DNA of 64,000 bases from Diploptera punctata. Lineage: Eukaryota > Arthropoda > Insecta > Blattodea > Blaberidae. Location of the stretch: the NCBI GenBank assembly GCA_030220185.1, contig JASPKZ010010273.1, positions 806,001-870,000 of the forward strand, read 5' to 3'. Below the pieces are notes generated by a model that was not told the DNA's origin, did no database searches, and worked only from the letters and a program-made list of their open reading frames with translations. Position 1 is the first letter of the stretch. Every line of letters begins with the position of its first letter. This document shows, piece after piece, positions 52,801 through 63,325 of the stretch. The translations under genes and the position numbers were made by a program.

Positions 52801-52993
52801 CTTTTATACAGGGTATCCCATTCAAACCTCCCACATTTTAATTAATCATAACTAACAAAGTATGCGGAATTATGAAATATTAAACGAAACAGAAACTCAA
52901 AGAATTTTAAGTTATGTAGATAGGAAATAACACTATGAGGTTTTTTAATATTGTTTATTTTTTATTTCACTCACCTCATACTTCATAACTCCT

Positions 52994-53039
52994 AGCATAC
53001 CCAGGGTTTCATCACATCCTTTGTGACATTCTCAATGCT
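52994..53039 (-). ncRNA. Hammerhead-like motif with U3-A8 core, PLE 14 left arm
   Basis: Stem I AGCA/TGCT, core TTGAGAA (53029-53035), stem II TCACA/TGTGA, GAAA (53007-53010), stem III CCCTGGG, UA. Confidence 0.58.
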
Positions 53040-53161
53040 GTGTCACGTTCACAACTGACGTCCGGCTGCCTTCTATCCTGCAGACTGACCTCCGTGCCAT
53101 CTGATGGCTGACCGACGAACTTCCAAATCAGTCATCTCTCAATAGTTTAACACACAGACTG

Positions 53162-53899
53162 GTGAACGTCCCCATGAGCAAAGAAAATTACAATAAAGAG
53201 AAAGAACACATCATACAAATTGCGAAGGATAATGGTTTTCAAGAGAAGATGATACACAAGAAAATAAATAAATTTAAAGAACAAAAAATGATTAATGAAA
53301 GTACTCTTCAGACAGATAAAAATATTGGTAAAAAATTCAAGAAGTTCACATACCATCCTTTAGTATTTGACAAGTTTCAAAAAATCTTCAACAAATTCAA
53401 CATTAAATTAGCACCGAAAAATGATTACAGCTTAGGTAATTTAATAAAAACCAACAAAAATGAAAAGATTGAAGACTGCAAAAAATCGGGAATTTATCAA
53501 ATTAATTGTAAAGATTTTGAAAAGATATACATAGGGAAAACAAAAAGGAATCTAAATACAATATTAAAGGAACACCTCAGAAATGTTAAAAATGGAGAAA
53601 CCGAAAAATCTGCAATAGCTGCACACGCCTGGTCAGAAAAACATAGAATAGAAACCAAAACAAAATTACTTAAACAATTGGAAAAACCGAAGGAACTCAC
53701 AATTTGGGAAAAAATTTACATGTGCAAGAATGAAAATACAACTATGAATTTTGAAATAGCCGGTTGTAAGGAGAGAGGACTGATTTGGAAGTTCGTTGGT
53801 CAGCCATCAGATGGCGCGGAGGTCAGTCTGCAGGATAGAAGGCAGCAGGACGTCAGTTGTGAACGTGACACAGCATTGAGAATGTCACAAAGGATGTGA
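53162..53899 (+). pseudogene. PLE C-terminal protein with GIY-YIG endonuclease, open
   Basis: 245 codons without a break: linker NVPMSKENYNKEKEHIIQIA, TYHPLVFDKFQKIFNKFN, then [20 protein letters not shown] (GIY-YIG; the second Cys of the usual CxxC-like pair is Phe) and KTKRNLNTILKEHLRN. The conserved block [10 protein letters not shown] and MNFEIAGCKERGLIWKFVG follows. No RT is present, so it is a truncated derivative despite being open. The tail past 53820 is in a different frame from the usual ribozyme frame. Confidence 0.9.
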
Positions 53900-53917
53900 T
53901 GAAACCCTGGGTATGCT
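53872..53917 (+). ncRNA. Hammerhead-like motif with U3-A8 core, PLE 14 right arm
   Basis: AGCA (53872-53875), TTGAGAA (53876-53882), stem II TCACA-AAGGA-TGTGA, GAAA (53901-53904), CCCTGGG, UA, TGCT (53914-53917). TATGAGGTGAGTG follows at about 53931. Confidence 0.58.
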
Positions 53918-54052
53918 AGGAGTTATGAAGTATGAGGTGAGTGAAATAAAAAATAAACAGTATCAAAGAATTTTCATTGCCACACACTAAAACACCTCTG
54001 TATGTGTACCATTAGTAGCATGAACAATGTCAAGTCTGTATTTGATTTCGTG

Positions 54053-54997
54053 TCACATTCTGTCCAAAATGTCCATTGGAACTGTTGCAATTGTGTGAAG
54101 GATACGGGTTTGTAAATCATGAAGATCTTGTGCTAAAGTCGCAAACACACGGTCTTTTACATATCCCCAGAGGAAGAAATATAGTGGAGTGATGTCTAGC
54201 GAACGTGGTGGCCAGCAAATTGGTCTGCCTCGTCCAATCTACCTATCTGGGAAGGATCCTTTGAGTGAATTCCTAACATCCAGGCTCCAGTGTGGTGGGG
54301 CTCCATCTAGCTGAAAGATTACTTGGGGTTGTAGATCAGCTACATGTTCCAATATATCTTGGTATACCGGGCCAGTTATTGACTTCTCATGGAAGAAAAA
54401 AGGACCTATAATCCTGTTCTTCATCAGGCTGCACCAAACATTTACTTTTGGGCTACCCCGGACGTGTTCATGGTAGATGTGTGGATTTTGCATACCCCAT
54501 ATCCTTCCATTGTGCCGATTAACTGATCCTGATACATGGAACGTTGCCTCGTCAGAAAATAAGACGTTTCCAAGAAATTGAGGGTCCTTGGCAATACGAT
54601 CCAGCATTTCAATAGCGAATGCCTATCATCGGGCTTTATTTGTTGAAGAATTTGCATCTTATAGGGGTACAAACGAAGCTGCTTATGAAGCACTCGATGC
54701 ACAGTTGATCTCGGCACATTGAACTGCCAGGAAGCTTGGCAAATTGATTTTTGTGGTCTTCTCTGATATCCTGCTCTAATTTCTTAATTATTTTCTTCTG
54801 AAACATGTGTACGAGCACCTCCTGATTCTTTTTTAATGCTTCCAGGCACCAGAAACTTCTCAAGCCATGCCTTAATGGTCTTCCCATCAGGTGCATTTCC
54901 TCCATATTCTCTCTGCTAATTTCTTTACACTGTAATTATTGACTTCATCTCTGCATACTAGAAAATCAGTTTGTGCTCGCTGCTGAGGAGTCGCCAT
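54053..54997 (-). pseudogene. mariner-type transposase, frameshifted
   Basis: Starts MATPQQRAQTDFLVCRDE (54997). An HTH region reads VPRSTVHRVLHKQLRLYPYK after shifts near 54900 and 54700. The catalytic core follows: VLFSDEATFHVSGSVNRHNG (first Asp), QVIFQLDGAPPHW (second Asp), and after another shift near 54237 SLDITPLYFFLWGYVKDRV (third Asp), giving a D,D,D triad with about 36 residues between the last two. Ends ILHTIATVPMDILDRM. Three or more frameshifts make it inactive. Confidence 0.88.
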
Positions 54998-55169
54998 TTT
55001 GTTTTATGTCATTGTCCAACATGCGACAGATGAATTAACTGCAACAATGAAAAAAAAAATTCTTTGAGTTTCTCTTTCTTTTAATACCAACCTCATTTCA
55101 TAATTCCGCATACTTTGAGAGTTATGATTAATTAAAATATGGGAGGTTTGAATGGGACGTGGTGTATAG

Positions 55170-56080
55170 TCTCTGAGAGACAACATATACTGACACATAA
55201 ATGGATTCTGTATGGGTACCCTGCCTCACATGGATACATCCAATTAATGCATACCAGTGTAGGGAAACATTCTTATTTCATATTGCCTGTCATAATGGGC
55301 TGTCACTTATCTTCTAAAAGTGATAATCCTTTTATGAAAATTGTAACTTTTTATGATGCTATTATGGGATCTCTGAGTGACTTCAGACTTTATTTATATT
55401 CAATTCACAGATTGAAGAAGTTAGTTTTTAAGTTGAATCAGGTGTTAAGTGTTAAGCTTGTAGAATAAGAGATGGAGAGAAATATTTAGTCAGTGATATA
55501 AAATATCAATCCAGATTTAAACAGAATAAAATACTGTATTCTCTGAAAAAAAAAAATGGACATTTAATGATATGGAAATTAAGAGTGTAACTGATACATT
55601 CTACTAAAATAATATTAAAAAGCTAAAGCTATTATTATCATTGAAATAAGTAAATTAATGTACATAACTAAACTATTGTAATCAGTGATAATATTTTTAT
55701 CTTTACCTTGATTATGATACATTTTTATTGATACTTTGTAGTTGATTTTGACAAATTTCTTTGAAAAGCTGATATAATAGTAGCCTACCTCCTTCGTAGA
55801 CTTTCTTAATTTCTCCATATCCAAAAGTGAATAGCATGTATTGTTTATCTCCAATGAACTGCTACTAGAAAATTTATTGCATGCTTAAAGAGAGCTTTAT
55901 CTAAGTAGTTACTCTCAATCTTTCTCATAGCACATTCTTCCTCTTCAACATTATTGCATTCTGAAATAATGCAGCTTTTAATTTGATCTGAAATAATTTT
56001 CAAATACATTACATTGGTTGTTTTCAACTTTTTTTTTAATTCCTTGTCTCCTTTATCCATTATGCCTACAATTATTTCTG
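55170..56080. other. Intergenic, nothing recognised
   Basis: The minus-strand frames at 55615-56135 have no recognisable motif and are AT-driven. Confidence 0.35.
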
Positions 56081-56234
56081 TAGTACAGTAAAAGCTCCTT
56101 ATTCGCAGGGGACATGTTCCATAAATATGCCGCAAATACAGAAATCACGAATATCGAATGGTAATTTGTATGTGTATGTGTGGGATATGTTCAAAGGTTC
56201 CAAAATAAAATAATTATCAAAATAAAATTAATTA

Positions 56235-56400
56235 TATTATTTTTAGTCTGATCATCTTACCTTTAATTAATATTGAGGTAAGATGATGAGACTAAAAATA
56301 ATATATTGATTAATTAATTAATATTGAGGTAAGATGATCAGATTAAAAACAATATAATTAAAATAACCTCAAAATATCACTTCCTAAAATTAAATATTAA
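56235..56400. mobile_element. PLE 15 remnant in Tigger
   Basis: CTGATCATCTTACCT and AGGTAAGATGATGAGACT are inverted, and CCTCAAAATATCACTTCCTA is the shared PLE end. Ribozyme and protein are absent. Confidence 0.55.
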
Positions 56401-56466
56401 TTAGAGATTTTGAACAATTTATATTAATTATTATTGTCAGGCTTAGGCAATGGCTTAAAGAACTAA

Positions 56467-56760
56467 CTAATTTTTTTCCTGTTTTACCACTTTTAAAAGA
56501 TCTCTCAATTTAGACTGATATTCAGCTGTGAATTCAGCAATAGAATCCCTTATTTTGTCTTCAGATTTCTTGATGAATCGTTCAGTTGATTCATTAACAT
56601 TGAAACAGCGTGATATGGATGCAAATGACTCGCCAATGCGTAAACGGCCAAGCATTTCTATTTTTACTTTAAACAGCAACAGTACTTTTTTCCACTTTGG
56701 AACTAATTTTTCTTTCCTTTTAGTTGACATTATAAATTGGGTACAAAGCAGGGGAGACAC
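56467..56760 (-). pseudogene. Tigger/pogo transposase N-terminal HTH fragment
   Basis: STKRKEKLVPKWKKVLLLFK then LGRLRIGESFASISRCFNVN and a KKSEDKIR segment follow the CENP-B-type psq helix-turn-helix pattern. The frame stops soon after, and the DDE domain is absent. Confidence 0.8.
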
Positions 56761-57159
56761 ATGTTATTCAATCAAAATTATTGCAATGAATTACAAGTTG
56801 AAACAATAAAACACCGATCATGGCGAGGGAGGCTTTATCAATGGACATAGTGACACGTGAAATACGGCGGCCGCAGCTTTTAACAATGAACTTTAGCCTT
56901 AGTGACAATAAGGTTTGGTTTACTTTGATATTTATTTGTCCATTTGGTTTGAATCTCTCTTTGTAAAAGCCGCCTTGGCACATGCCTGCAGTAAAAAAAT
57001 TGCTGATGCGTTAATAAAGGATGCAAATCCTTTTAATTTACTGCCTTGAGCTGCGAATAAAGACATTTTTAGCCATGAATATACGAACTGTTGCAATTTT
57101 TTAACCTGCGAATAATGAAAAGCGAACAACGGGACTGAATAAGGAGCTTTTATTATACT

Positions 57160-58425
57160 CATTTCAGATATCTGGTAAAACCTGGCATGTGTTGGAATTT
57201 AGCCTTTGTTTTTAATAATGGGCAGCTGTGGAAAGTCTTTTAAAATGTGACCCTAATATATTTTTTATTCAATTGGGCAATCTGTGAAAAAGTATTCAAA
57301 CGTACAAGATAAAAATATTCAAGAAGTCAATTTTGAAAATCATTGCCTACTAAAAAAGGAAGGCAGCCTTTCAAGTCCCTCTAAGCACTGCAAGTGCACA
57401 GGTTAAAAACAACTGCAACATAATGTTCAGATGAATGCATATGTAAAAGAGTACTCCAGCTCCTTATTAACAAATTATTTTATTCAGAATGAAATTAGAA
57501 CAAGATACTAAATATCTAAATTTGTTTGAGTACAGAATTCTGGAAACTGCTTATTGTACAGTGGTTTTCCAGCAAGAGGACTACAGTCATGATGCACTAT
57601 CATTATTAAATATCATCATCAGTACAATAACCCTGGGTGGGTCAAGACTACCTTCAGAATTTTTCTCCAGGCTTCTCTATCTCTGGCAAACGTCTTCTGT
57701 ATTTCAAAGATAATTTTCCAAGAATTAGTGAGGCTAAATCAAGTGAAGGGATTTTTTATTGGCTCACAAATTCATGAAATAATGCAAGGCATGACATGCT
57801 AGCAGACAGTAAGAAAGCAGCATGGGTGGGATTCAAGACAGTGTGTCCTAATTTTTTTAATAATGTAAGGACCAAAAACTAACAAGAAATTAATTTCATC
57901 ATATCTAAAGGCATATATAAGGTGTAATATGTCATTGAAAATACATTTCCTACATTCCCACCTCAACTTATTCCTCCCCAACCTGGGAGTCACTAGCGAT
58001 GAAGAATGTTTTCATCAAGACATATGTCATGGAAGGAATGTACAGAGGGCAATGGTCACCCAGTACATTAGCTGAATCTTGTTGGCAGCTAAGGAGGGAT
58101 GTTCCTGATGATATCCATAAGCAGAAATCTTTCAGAATTTTTTTAAAACCTGAGTATGATTTTTTTTCATGATAAATCAGAAAATTTGTGACTAATCATT
58201 CTAAAAGTTATTTTGATTCTACATACATTTTTCTTTATAATACCTGCGTTTATACAATTTTATAATACAGGGAATTATCAGAATACTGCAATTAGATCTG
58301 TTTGATCGTTTCTTTTTGAGGATTTTTTATAGAAAATTTGAATCTGGTTCCCAGAAAAAAATGGTGTGTGACAGAAAATTATGGATTGCAGATGTGAATT
58401 CAGCAAAGGTTAAATATATATATAC
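57160..58425. other. Intergenic, nothing recognised
   Basis: No motifs found in the short frames here. Confidence 0.35.
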
Positions 58426-58428
58426 ATG

Positions 58429-59307
58429 GTGATTCTGTAAGAGCGGGCAAGAATTAAACAGGATATGGGAGATGCTCCACTGAACAGTTTGAGATAGGGA
58501 ACCTAAGGTCTGAGAACCCAGCTTAAGGAGATATTGGAGTAAATTTGTCTTTAACATTACGTCTAGTCTCTTTTATTCACATTATTTATCAGTTAATTGC
58601 AAGTACCATAATTGACATACTATTTTGTGTTTTAACAGTTGTTCAAACTGACGGACACAAATCTCAATGTAAGCATGACAGCATTCAAGATTCTGCTGCA
58701 CCCTGGTGTGTTTTGAATTACATCACAGGCAGCTACAATCCTGGCAACTAATTCCATGTCCATTTTCACTGGAGCCTCAAACACAAGTAACTTTAGATAT
58801 CCCCATATGAAGTAATCAGGTCAAATTTTGCATCATGACTTCCTAGTCATCATGCTCTTCGTGCAGGAACTAAAAGATGTAATACATATAAATAAACAGC
58901 AAAATACATATATAAATTTATACCAATGGTGGTGCATTCTATATGTTCAATTGTTCACTGAACCCCATAGAAAAATTAATTTTATTAAAAAAAATGAATA
59001 ATGTTTACAGAACCCCTTAGAAAAATTCATTTAATTAAAATTAATTAATAATTATTATTTATTATTTGTTAATGAAATACATTTTTTTAGGGGGTTCATT
59101 GAACATCAGGATGTGCTGTCACTGACTTGCATGCACATTAGTTGTAAATCAGCTGGAAAACAGTAATACTAGACAATGTGATGGACAAGTTTACTTCCAT
59201 ATCTTCATAGACTGGCTTCTCAGACTCTAGGTTTCCTACCTCAAATTGTTCAGTTGCACATCCCCTATGTCCTGTTTATTTTTGCATGTTTTTACAGAAT
59301 CACTCTA
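58429..59307 (-). mobile_element. mariner-like remnant with about 100-bp TIR
   Basis: GTGATTCTGTAAGAGCGGGC at the left matches the complement of the right end TTACAGAATCACTC, and the similarity continues through AACAGTTTGAGATAGG. The minus strand keeps the transposase end: PDYFIWGYLKLLVFEAPVKM and LVARIVAACDVIQ (about 58860-58690). Confidence 0.78.
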
Positions 59308-59309
59308 AT

Positions 59310-60000
59310 CATCTATTTTATTTGAGTGCAAAAAAAGTTAGAAATTTATTGTCCAGTGTAATTAGAGTTATGTTAAGTACTAATATTGTAAATTTTTTTA
59401 AGTATTCCACATCTGACGGAGAAAGTTCTGAAAATATGCTAAAAACTTCTTGTAAAGCAACTAAGTTATTGTATGACCATCGGATATGTGCCCCTGTAAG
59501 ATATGCAAACTGAACCCTAATTCCTTTTCTGCCTTGGTAAATAATTTCTCTCCTCGCATTTCTACCTCTCCCTTTTTCCCACTCCCACTACTCACAATTT
59601 TAAGCTTTCTTGCAGGACAGATTATTAACACTTTCAGTCCAGTGTTGTCAAATCAACATGAATACTGTAGCGAGGAACGGTGAAAGAAATATTATTAAGC
59701 AAATAATAGAAGCCAATCATCATCATTAGACCTACTTGAATATGAAGAAGTAATAATTAATCTTACTTTATTGAATATTCAAGCGCCATGACACTGTTTT
59801 TGGGAAGTTTGGAAACATCCATACTCGGAAAGATTTGTGGCTACAGTTTGATGTGGAGGGAGGAGGGGAGCACATGGAATGGAATGAATTTAAACATTAA
59901 CTTTTCTAAGAACAACGGCAGCGCTGAAGGTGCACAGATACAATGGTCTGACGATACTTGTAAATAGTATAATTACTAGATACCGGAATTTAGAGATCTT
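59310..60000. other. Intergenic, nothing recognised
   Basis: Short frames without recognisable motifs. Confidence 0.4.
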
Positions 60001-60057
60001 TTGTTAGTACATTTTGAGTCTGTAAAATCTTACCTCAATTTAATGTTGATTTGTTCT

Positions 60058-60097
60058 TGAACATGTTTCGATTAGTCTTCTAATCATCCTCAACACG
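60058..60097 (-). ncRNA. Hammerhead-like motif with U3-G8 core, PLE 16
   Basis: Core TTGAGGA (minus of 60087-60093), perfect stem II GATTAG-AAGA-CTAATC, GAAA (60066-60069), CATG, UU. C3 is U while G8 is retained, a U-G wobble intermediate between the two core types. Stem I is short. Confidence 0.5.
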
Positions 60098-60179
60098 GCC
60101 AGACTGGTTAGATTTATGTTGTAAAGCCTGGATGTTGACGTCATTTCCCTCCTGCGGTCAGCCAAAGAACCTCCAAACG

Positions 60180-60948
60180 AGATCACATTCAGTTGGTATT
60201 TCGAAATTCATAACTCTGTTTTTGTTCTTCTGAATGTAGATTTTTTTTCAAATGGTCAGCTCTTTTATATTTTCTAAATGTTTTAATAATTTAGTGTTCA
60301 AATTTATATTATGTTTGTCAGACCAAAGATGAGCAGCAACTGCAGATTTTTCAATTTCTCCATTTTTAATATTTCTTATGTGTTCTTTGGTTTTAATTTT
60401 CAGGTTTCTTTTTGTTTTTCCTATATATATCTTTTCACCCAGTACATTCAATTTGATATATTCCTGATTTTTTATTTTTATCAGTTTTTTTTTTCATTTT
60501 TGTTGATTTTTATTAGTTTATTTGAACTGTGGTTATTTTTTTGGTGCTAATTTAATATCAAACTTCTCAAATATCTTTTGGAATTTATTGTGTGCCCAAG
60601 GGTGATATGTGAATTTCCTGTATTTTTTCATAGGTAGTTTTTCTTTTTGAAGAGTGCTTTTGTTGATCATTTTTTGTTTTTTATACTTTTCTATCCTTTT
60701 GTGTACCATTTTTTCATCAAACCCGTTTTCTCTTTCTACTTTGATTGTGTTTTTTTCTCCATTTTGAGATCTTCTTCGTTTAAGGGTGAGTTTACCAATC
60801 TGTGAGTTAAATTATTGAAGGCTGCCAATTTATGTCCAATTGGATTGAAACCTGTTGATTTAATAACATTTTCCATATGAGTTTCTTTCCTATGAATCCC
60901 AAATTCAGTTTTTCTTTTTTCTTCGTTTCTAACCAATTTAAGATCCAA
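60180..60948 (-). pseudogene. PLE protein, several frameshifts
   Basis: The minus strand reads LKLVRNEEKRKTEFGIHRKE (RT end), AAFNNLTHRLVNSPLNEEDL, TYHPWAHNKFQKIF-like, then [20 protein letters not shown] and SAVAAHLWSDKHNINLNTKL, with the block [19 protein letters not shown] near 60190. The GIY part of the nuclease is decayed. Confidence 0.82.
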
Positions 60949-61083
60949 AAAAGGTATGTGTTTATTTTCTTCTATTTTTATGGTAAATTTGATGTTTGTA
61001 CTTTGTAAATTTAACAGTTTTAGGGAATCTTCTACATGTACCTCAAAATATTACTTCCTAAAATAAAACATTAATAGTACATT

Positions 61084-61500
61084 GTTTACTTGTTCTGACG
61101 CTATATATCACTTGGATGCATACAAAGTATCAAACTCATAATTGTGCATCTACCCTCAGTATGTAAACATCAGATGAAGAGTACAGTTGTATTAAGAAAA
61201 CATCACTGCATTCTCTACTGTCATTGTGCAAAGTAACTTATTTTCAGTGAAGTCACATCCAGTAATGCTAAGTTGAGACATTATTTGTAGTATATAGCAA
61301 CATATTTTTAAAATCATTTTTACATGCTATTATTTTAAATGGAATGTTTAATTATTTTATGTATGGGCTATAATCCTAATTGCATAGCAATGTTGTTGTT
61401 CCACTGCCTCAGCACAAGGCAATAAGAGGAGAAATGTAGAGTGATGACGTCACTAAAGCTTCACTCAGTCTGTACTAAGTTGTAATATATTTTATAAGGC
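61084..61500. other. Intergenic, nothing recognised
   Basis: Non-coding AT-rich sequence. Confidence 0.4.
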
Positions 61501-61513
61501 TCCATATTTTGGT

Positions 61514-61783
61514 CAGGGGCACACTGTAGTTTAGTTGGTTAAGGTAATATGTTACAAGCTAGAGGTTCAAGGGTTTAAGTCCCAATGGGGTAAGGTTTTT
61601 AAACTGGCCTAAACTCTCTGTCACCCTGGGGTCAACTCAATCTCTAACAGCAATGAGCACTAGGCACTTGTTCTGATGGTAAATGTGACCATCAAGTGCT
61701 GATTGTCTAGAAAGGTGGTATCCTGAACATTCTACTACCCGAAAGGTCTCTTGAGGCCTGTAGTGGGATCACTTGGTTCCTGG
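61514..61783 (+). repeat. SINE family 1, full-length copy
   Basis: A-box side CACTGTAGTTTAGTTGGTTA, B-box side GGTTCAAGGGTTTAAGTCCC, body with CACCCTGGGGTCAACTCAAT and the end GTAGTGGGATCACTTGG. Confidence 0.85.
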
Positions 61784-62302
61784 TAATTACATAATAATAA
61801 TATATAGTGGACACCAGTTAATTTGACATTCGATAATTAGCATAATTGGGTAATCGTATATAAGTACAAAAACCTTGAAACTCCTATTTAAAATAATGTT
61901 AAAAATCCAAGTTTAATTCGACGTTTTGAAGCCAACATTTGGATAATTCGAAGTCACAATTCAATTTATTGATAATGAAAAAAGTAATCTGAATTCTATT
62001 CAAGTTTAAATATGGTTGAAAAATTCGAAGAATTCATCTAGTGCCTGTATTCCTAGTTGCTTATTGTTAAAGTCCTGTTAGATGGCAAGTGAACTGGACC
62101 GTGTTGTCTAGCGCTTTATGTCATCGGGTACAGTATGTAGATATTCACCCTTCACTCATAGCCCAAAAACTGAGAATAATGTATGTAACCTACCTTACTT
62201 TTACAGTACAGGTATACTTGTATACATACAGTATAGTACAGTTAAAAACTTTGGTCAGTACTAATGTGTTAAGTGACTCGATTCACAATGTCAAAATGCG
62301 GA

Positions 62303-62873
62303 GTGTACACCAGTTTAACATTTGCAAAAAAGTTGAAGTGTTCAGATAAGTAGAAAAAGGAATAAAGAAGAAGTGTGAATTGCCAAGGAATATGGAATAC
62401 TGCTGAACACTTTATCGACCTACATAAAGAAAAAATAATGGAGAGTTGGAACCTACAAAGTGGTGGAAGTAGGAAACGCATAAGAGGAGGTGAATTTGCT
62501 GAAGTTGATGAGTGTGTGTTCAAATGGTTCAAACAATCGTGTGATCATAACATACCATTGAGTGGCCCATTAGTGTGTGCCAAAACCAGAAGAATTTGCA
62601 GAAAAGTTGGGCATTAAAAATTTTAAAGCAAGTGAAGGTTGGTTAAGTGGTTTTCAGGAAAAAAATGGCATTTCGTCTAAAAACGTCTGTGGTGAGAGTG
62701 CTTCAGTTAATAGGGAAACAACTATTGAGTTGATTAGTGGATTACTTGAATTCACAAGGAATTATGAATCAAAAGACATATTTAGTGTGGATGAAACTGG
62801 ACTTTTCTTCAAGTGTATGCCTAACAAAATATTCATATTTAAGGGGAAGCAGTCTTGTATTGAAGTGCTTTAA
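62303..62873 (+). pseudogene. Tigger/pogo transposase fragment (CENP-B-type DNA binding)
   Basis: The segment CEF-like NCQGIWNTAEHFIDLHKEKI, then GGEFAEVDECVFKWFKQSCD, then after one shift near 62580 CAKPEEFAEKLGIKNFKASE and GWLSGFQEKNGIS, is the second HTH (CENP-B-type). DIFSVDETGLFFKCMPNKIF holds the first catalytic Asp of the DDE domain (VDETG). The rest is deleted. Confidence 0.88.
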
Positions 62874-63011
62874 ACTTGTGTTGCACTACTAGGACTACAC
62901 ATTTTATGACAAAATATGGAAATTAAAAGGTGAGTTACAGGGCATGTTAATTACAGCATTTGCATGAATTAAATTTATTTCAGGGTACAGTACTATGTAA
63001 AATAAAGTATG

Positions 63012-63325
63012 GGGGGCACGCCGTAGCGTAGTGGTTAAGGCACTGCGCTACAAGCCGGAAGGTTGAGGGTTTGAGTCCCGGTGGGGTCAGGATTTTTAAA
63101 CTGACCCAAACCTTCTGGCGGCACTATGGGTCTGGGGTCGACTCAGCCTCTAACTGAAATGAGTACCAGACGCTTGTTCTGGGGTAAAGGCGGCCGTCAC
63201 GCAGGGCTGACAACCCGGCTGACATGAAGTGCTGATTGTCAAGAAAAAGTGGGAGCCTTAACCTCCTACTACCCAAGGGCCTCCTGAGGCCTGTAGTGGG
63301 ATCACTTTACCTTTACCTTTTTTAT
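63012..63325 (+). repeat. SINE family 1, youngest-looking copy
   Basis: GCACGCCGTAGCGTAGTGGTTAAGGC (A box at TAGCGTAGTGGTTAAGG) and GGTTGAGGGTTTGAGTCCCG (B box) give an intact bipartite pol III promoter. Tail CTTTACCTTTACC. Confidence 0.9.

Larger units (their letters stand above)
52909..53962 (+). mobile_element. Fold-back PLE 14 with 12-bp TSD
   Basis: TCAAAGAATTTT at 52897-52908 and 53963-53974. The arms (about 52950-53135 and 53800-53950) share CATACCCAGGGTTTCATCAC and its complement, and each has a hammerhead-like motif. Confidence 0.92.
52809..55164 (-). mobile_element. mariner-like transposon with about 65-bp TIR
   Basis: TA-flanked ends: CAGGGTATCCCATTCAAACC and the complement GGTTTGAATGGGACGTGGTG. 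The inner TIR runs through TTAATTAATCATAACT. PLE 14 is inserted in its 3' part at 52909-53962. Confidence 0.88.
56086..57155 (-). mobile_element. pogo/Tigger element remnant
   Basis: CAGTAAAAGCTCCTTATTCG at the left and CGGGACTGAATAAGGAGCTT toward the right are inverted, with TA at 56084-56085 and 57156-57157. An N-terminal transposase fragment remains. A decayed PLE piece sits at 56235-56400. Confidence 0.85.
60014..61074 (-). mobile_element. PLE 16, minus, with 9-bp TSD
   Basis: TAGTACATT at 60005-60013 and 61075-61083. It has one hammerhead-like motif at its left end, a decayed protein and the shared end CCTCAAAATATTACTTCCTA at the right. No inverted second arm, so it is closer to a plain truncated PLE. 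Confidence 0.8.
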
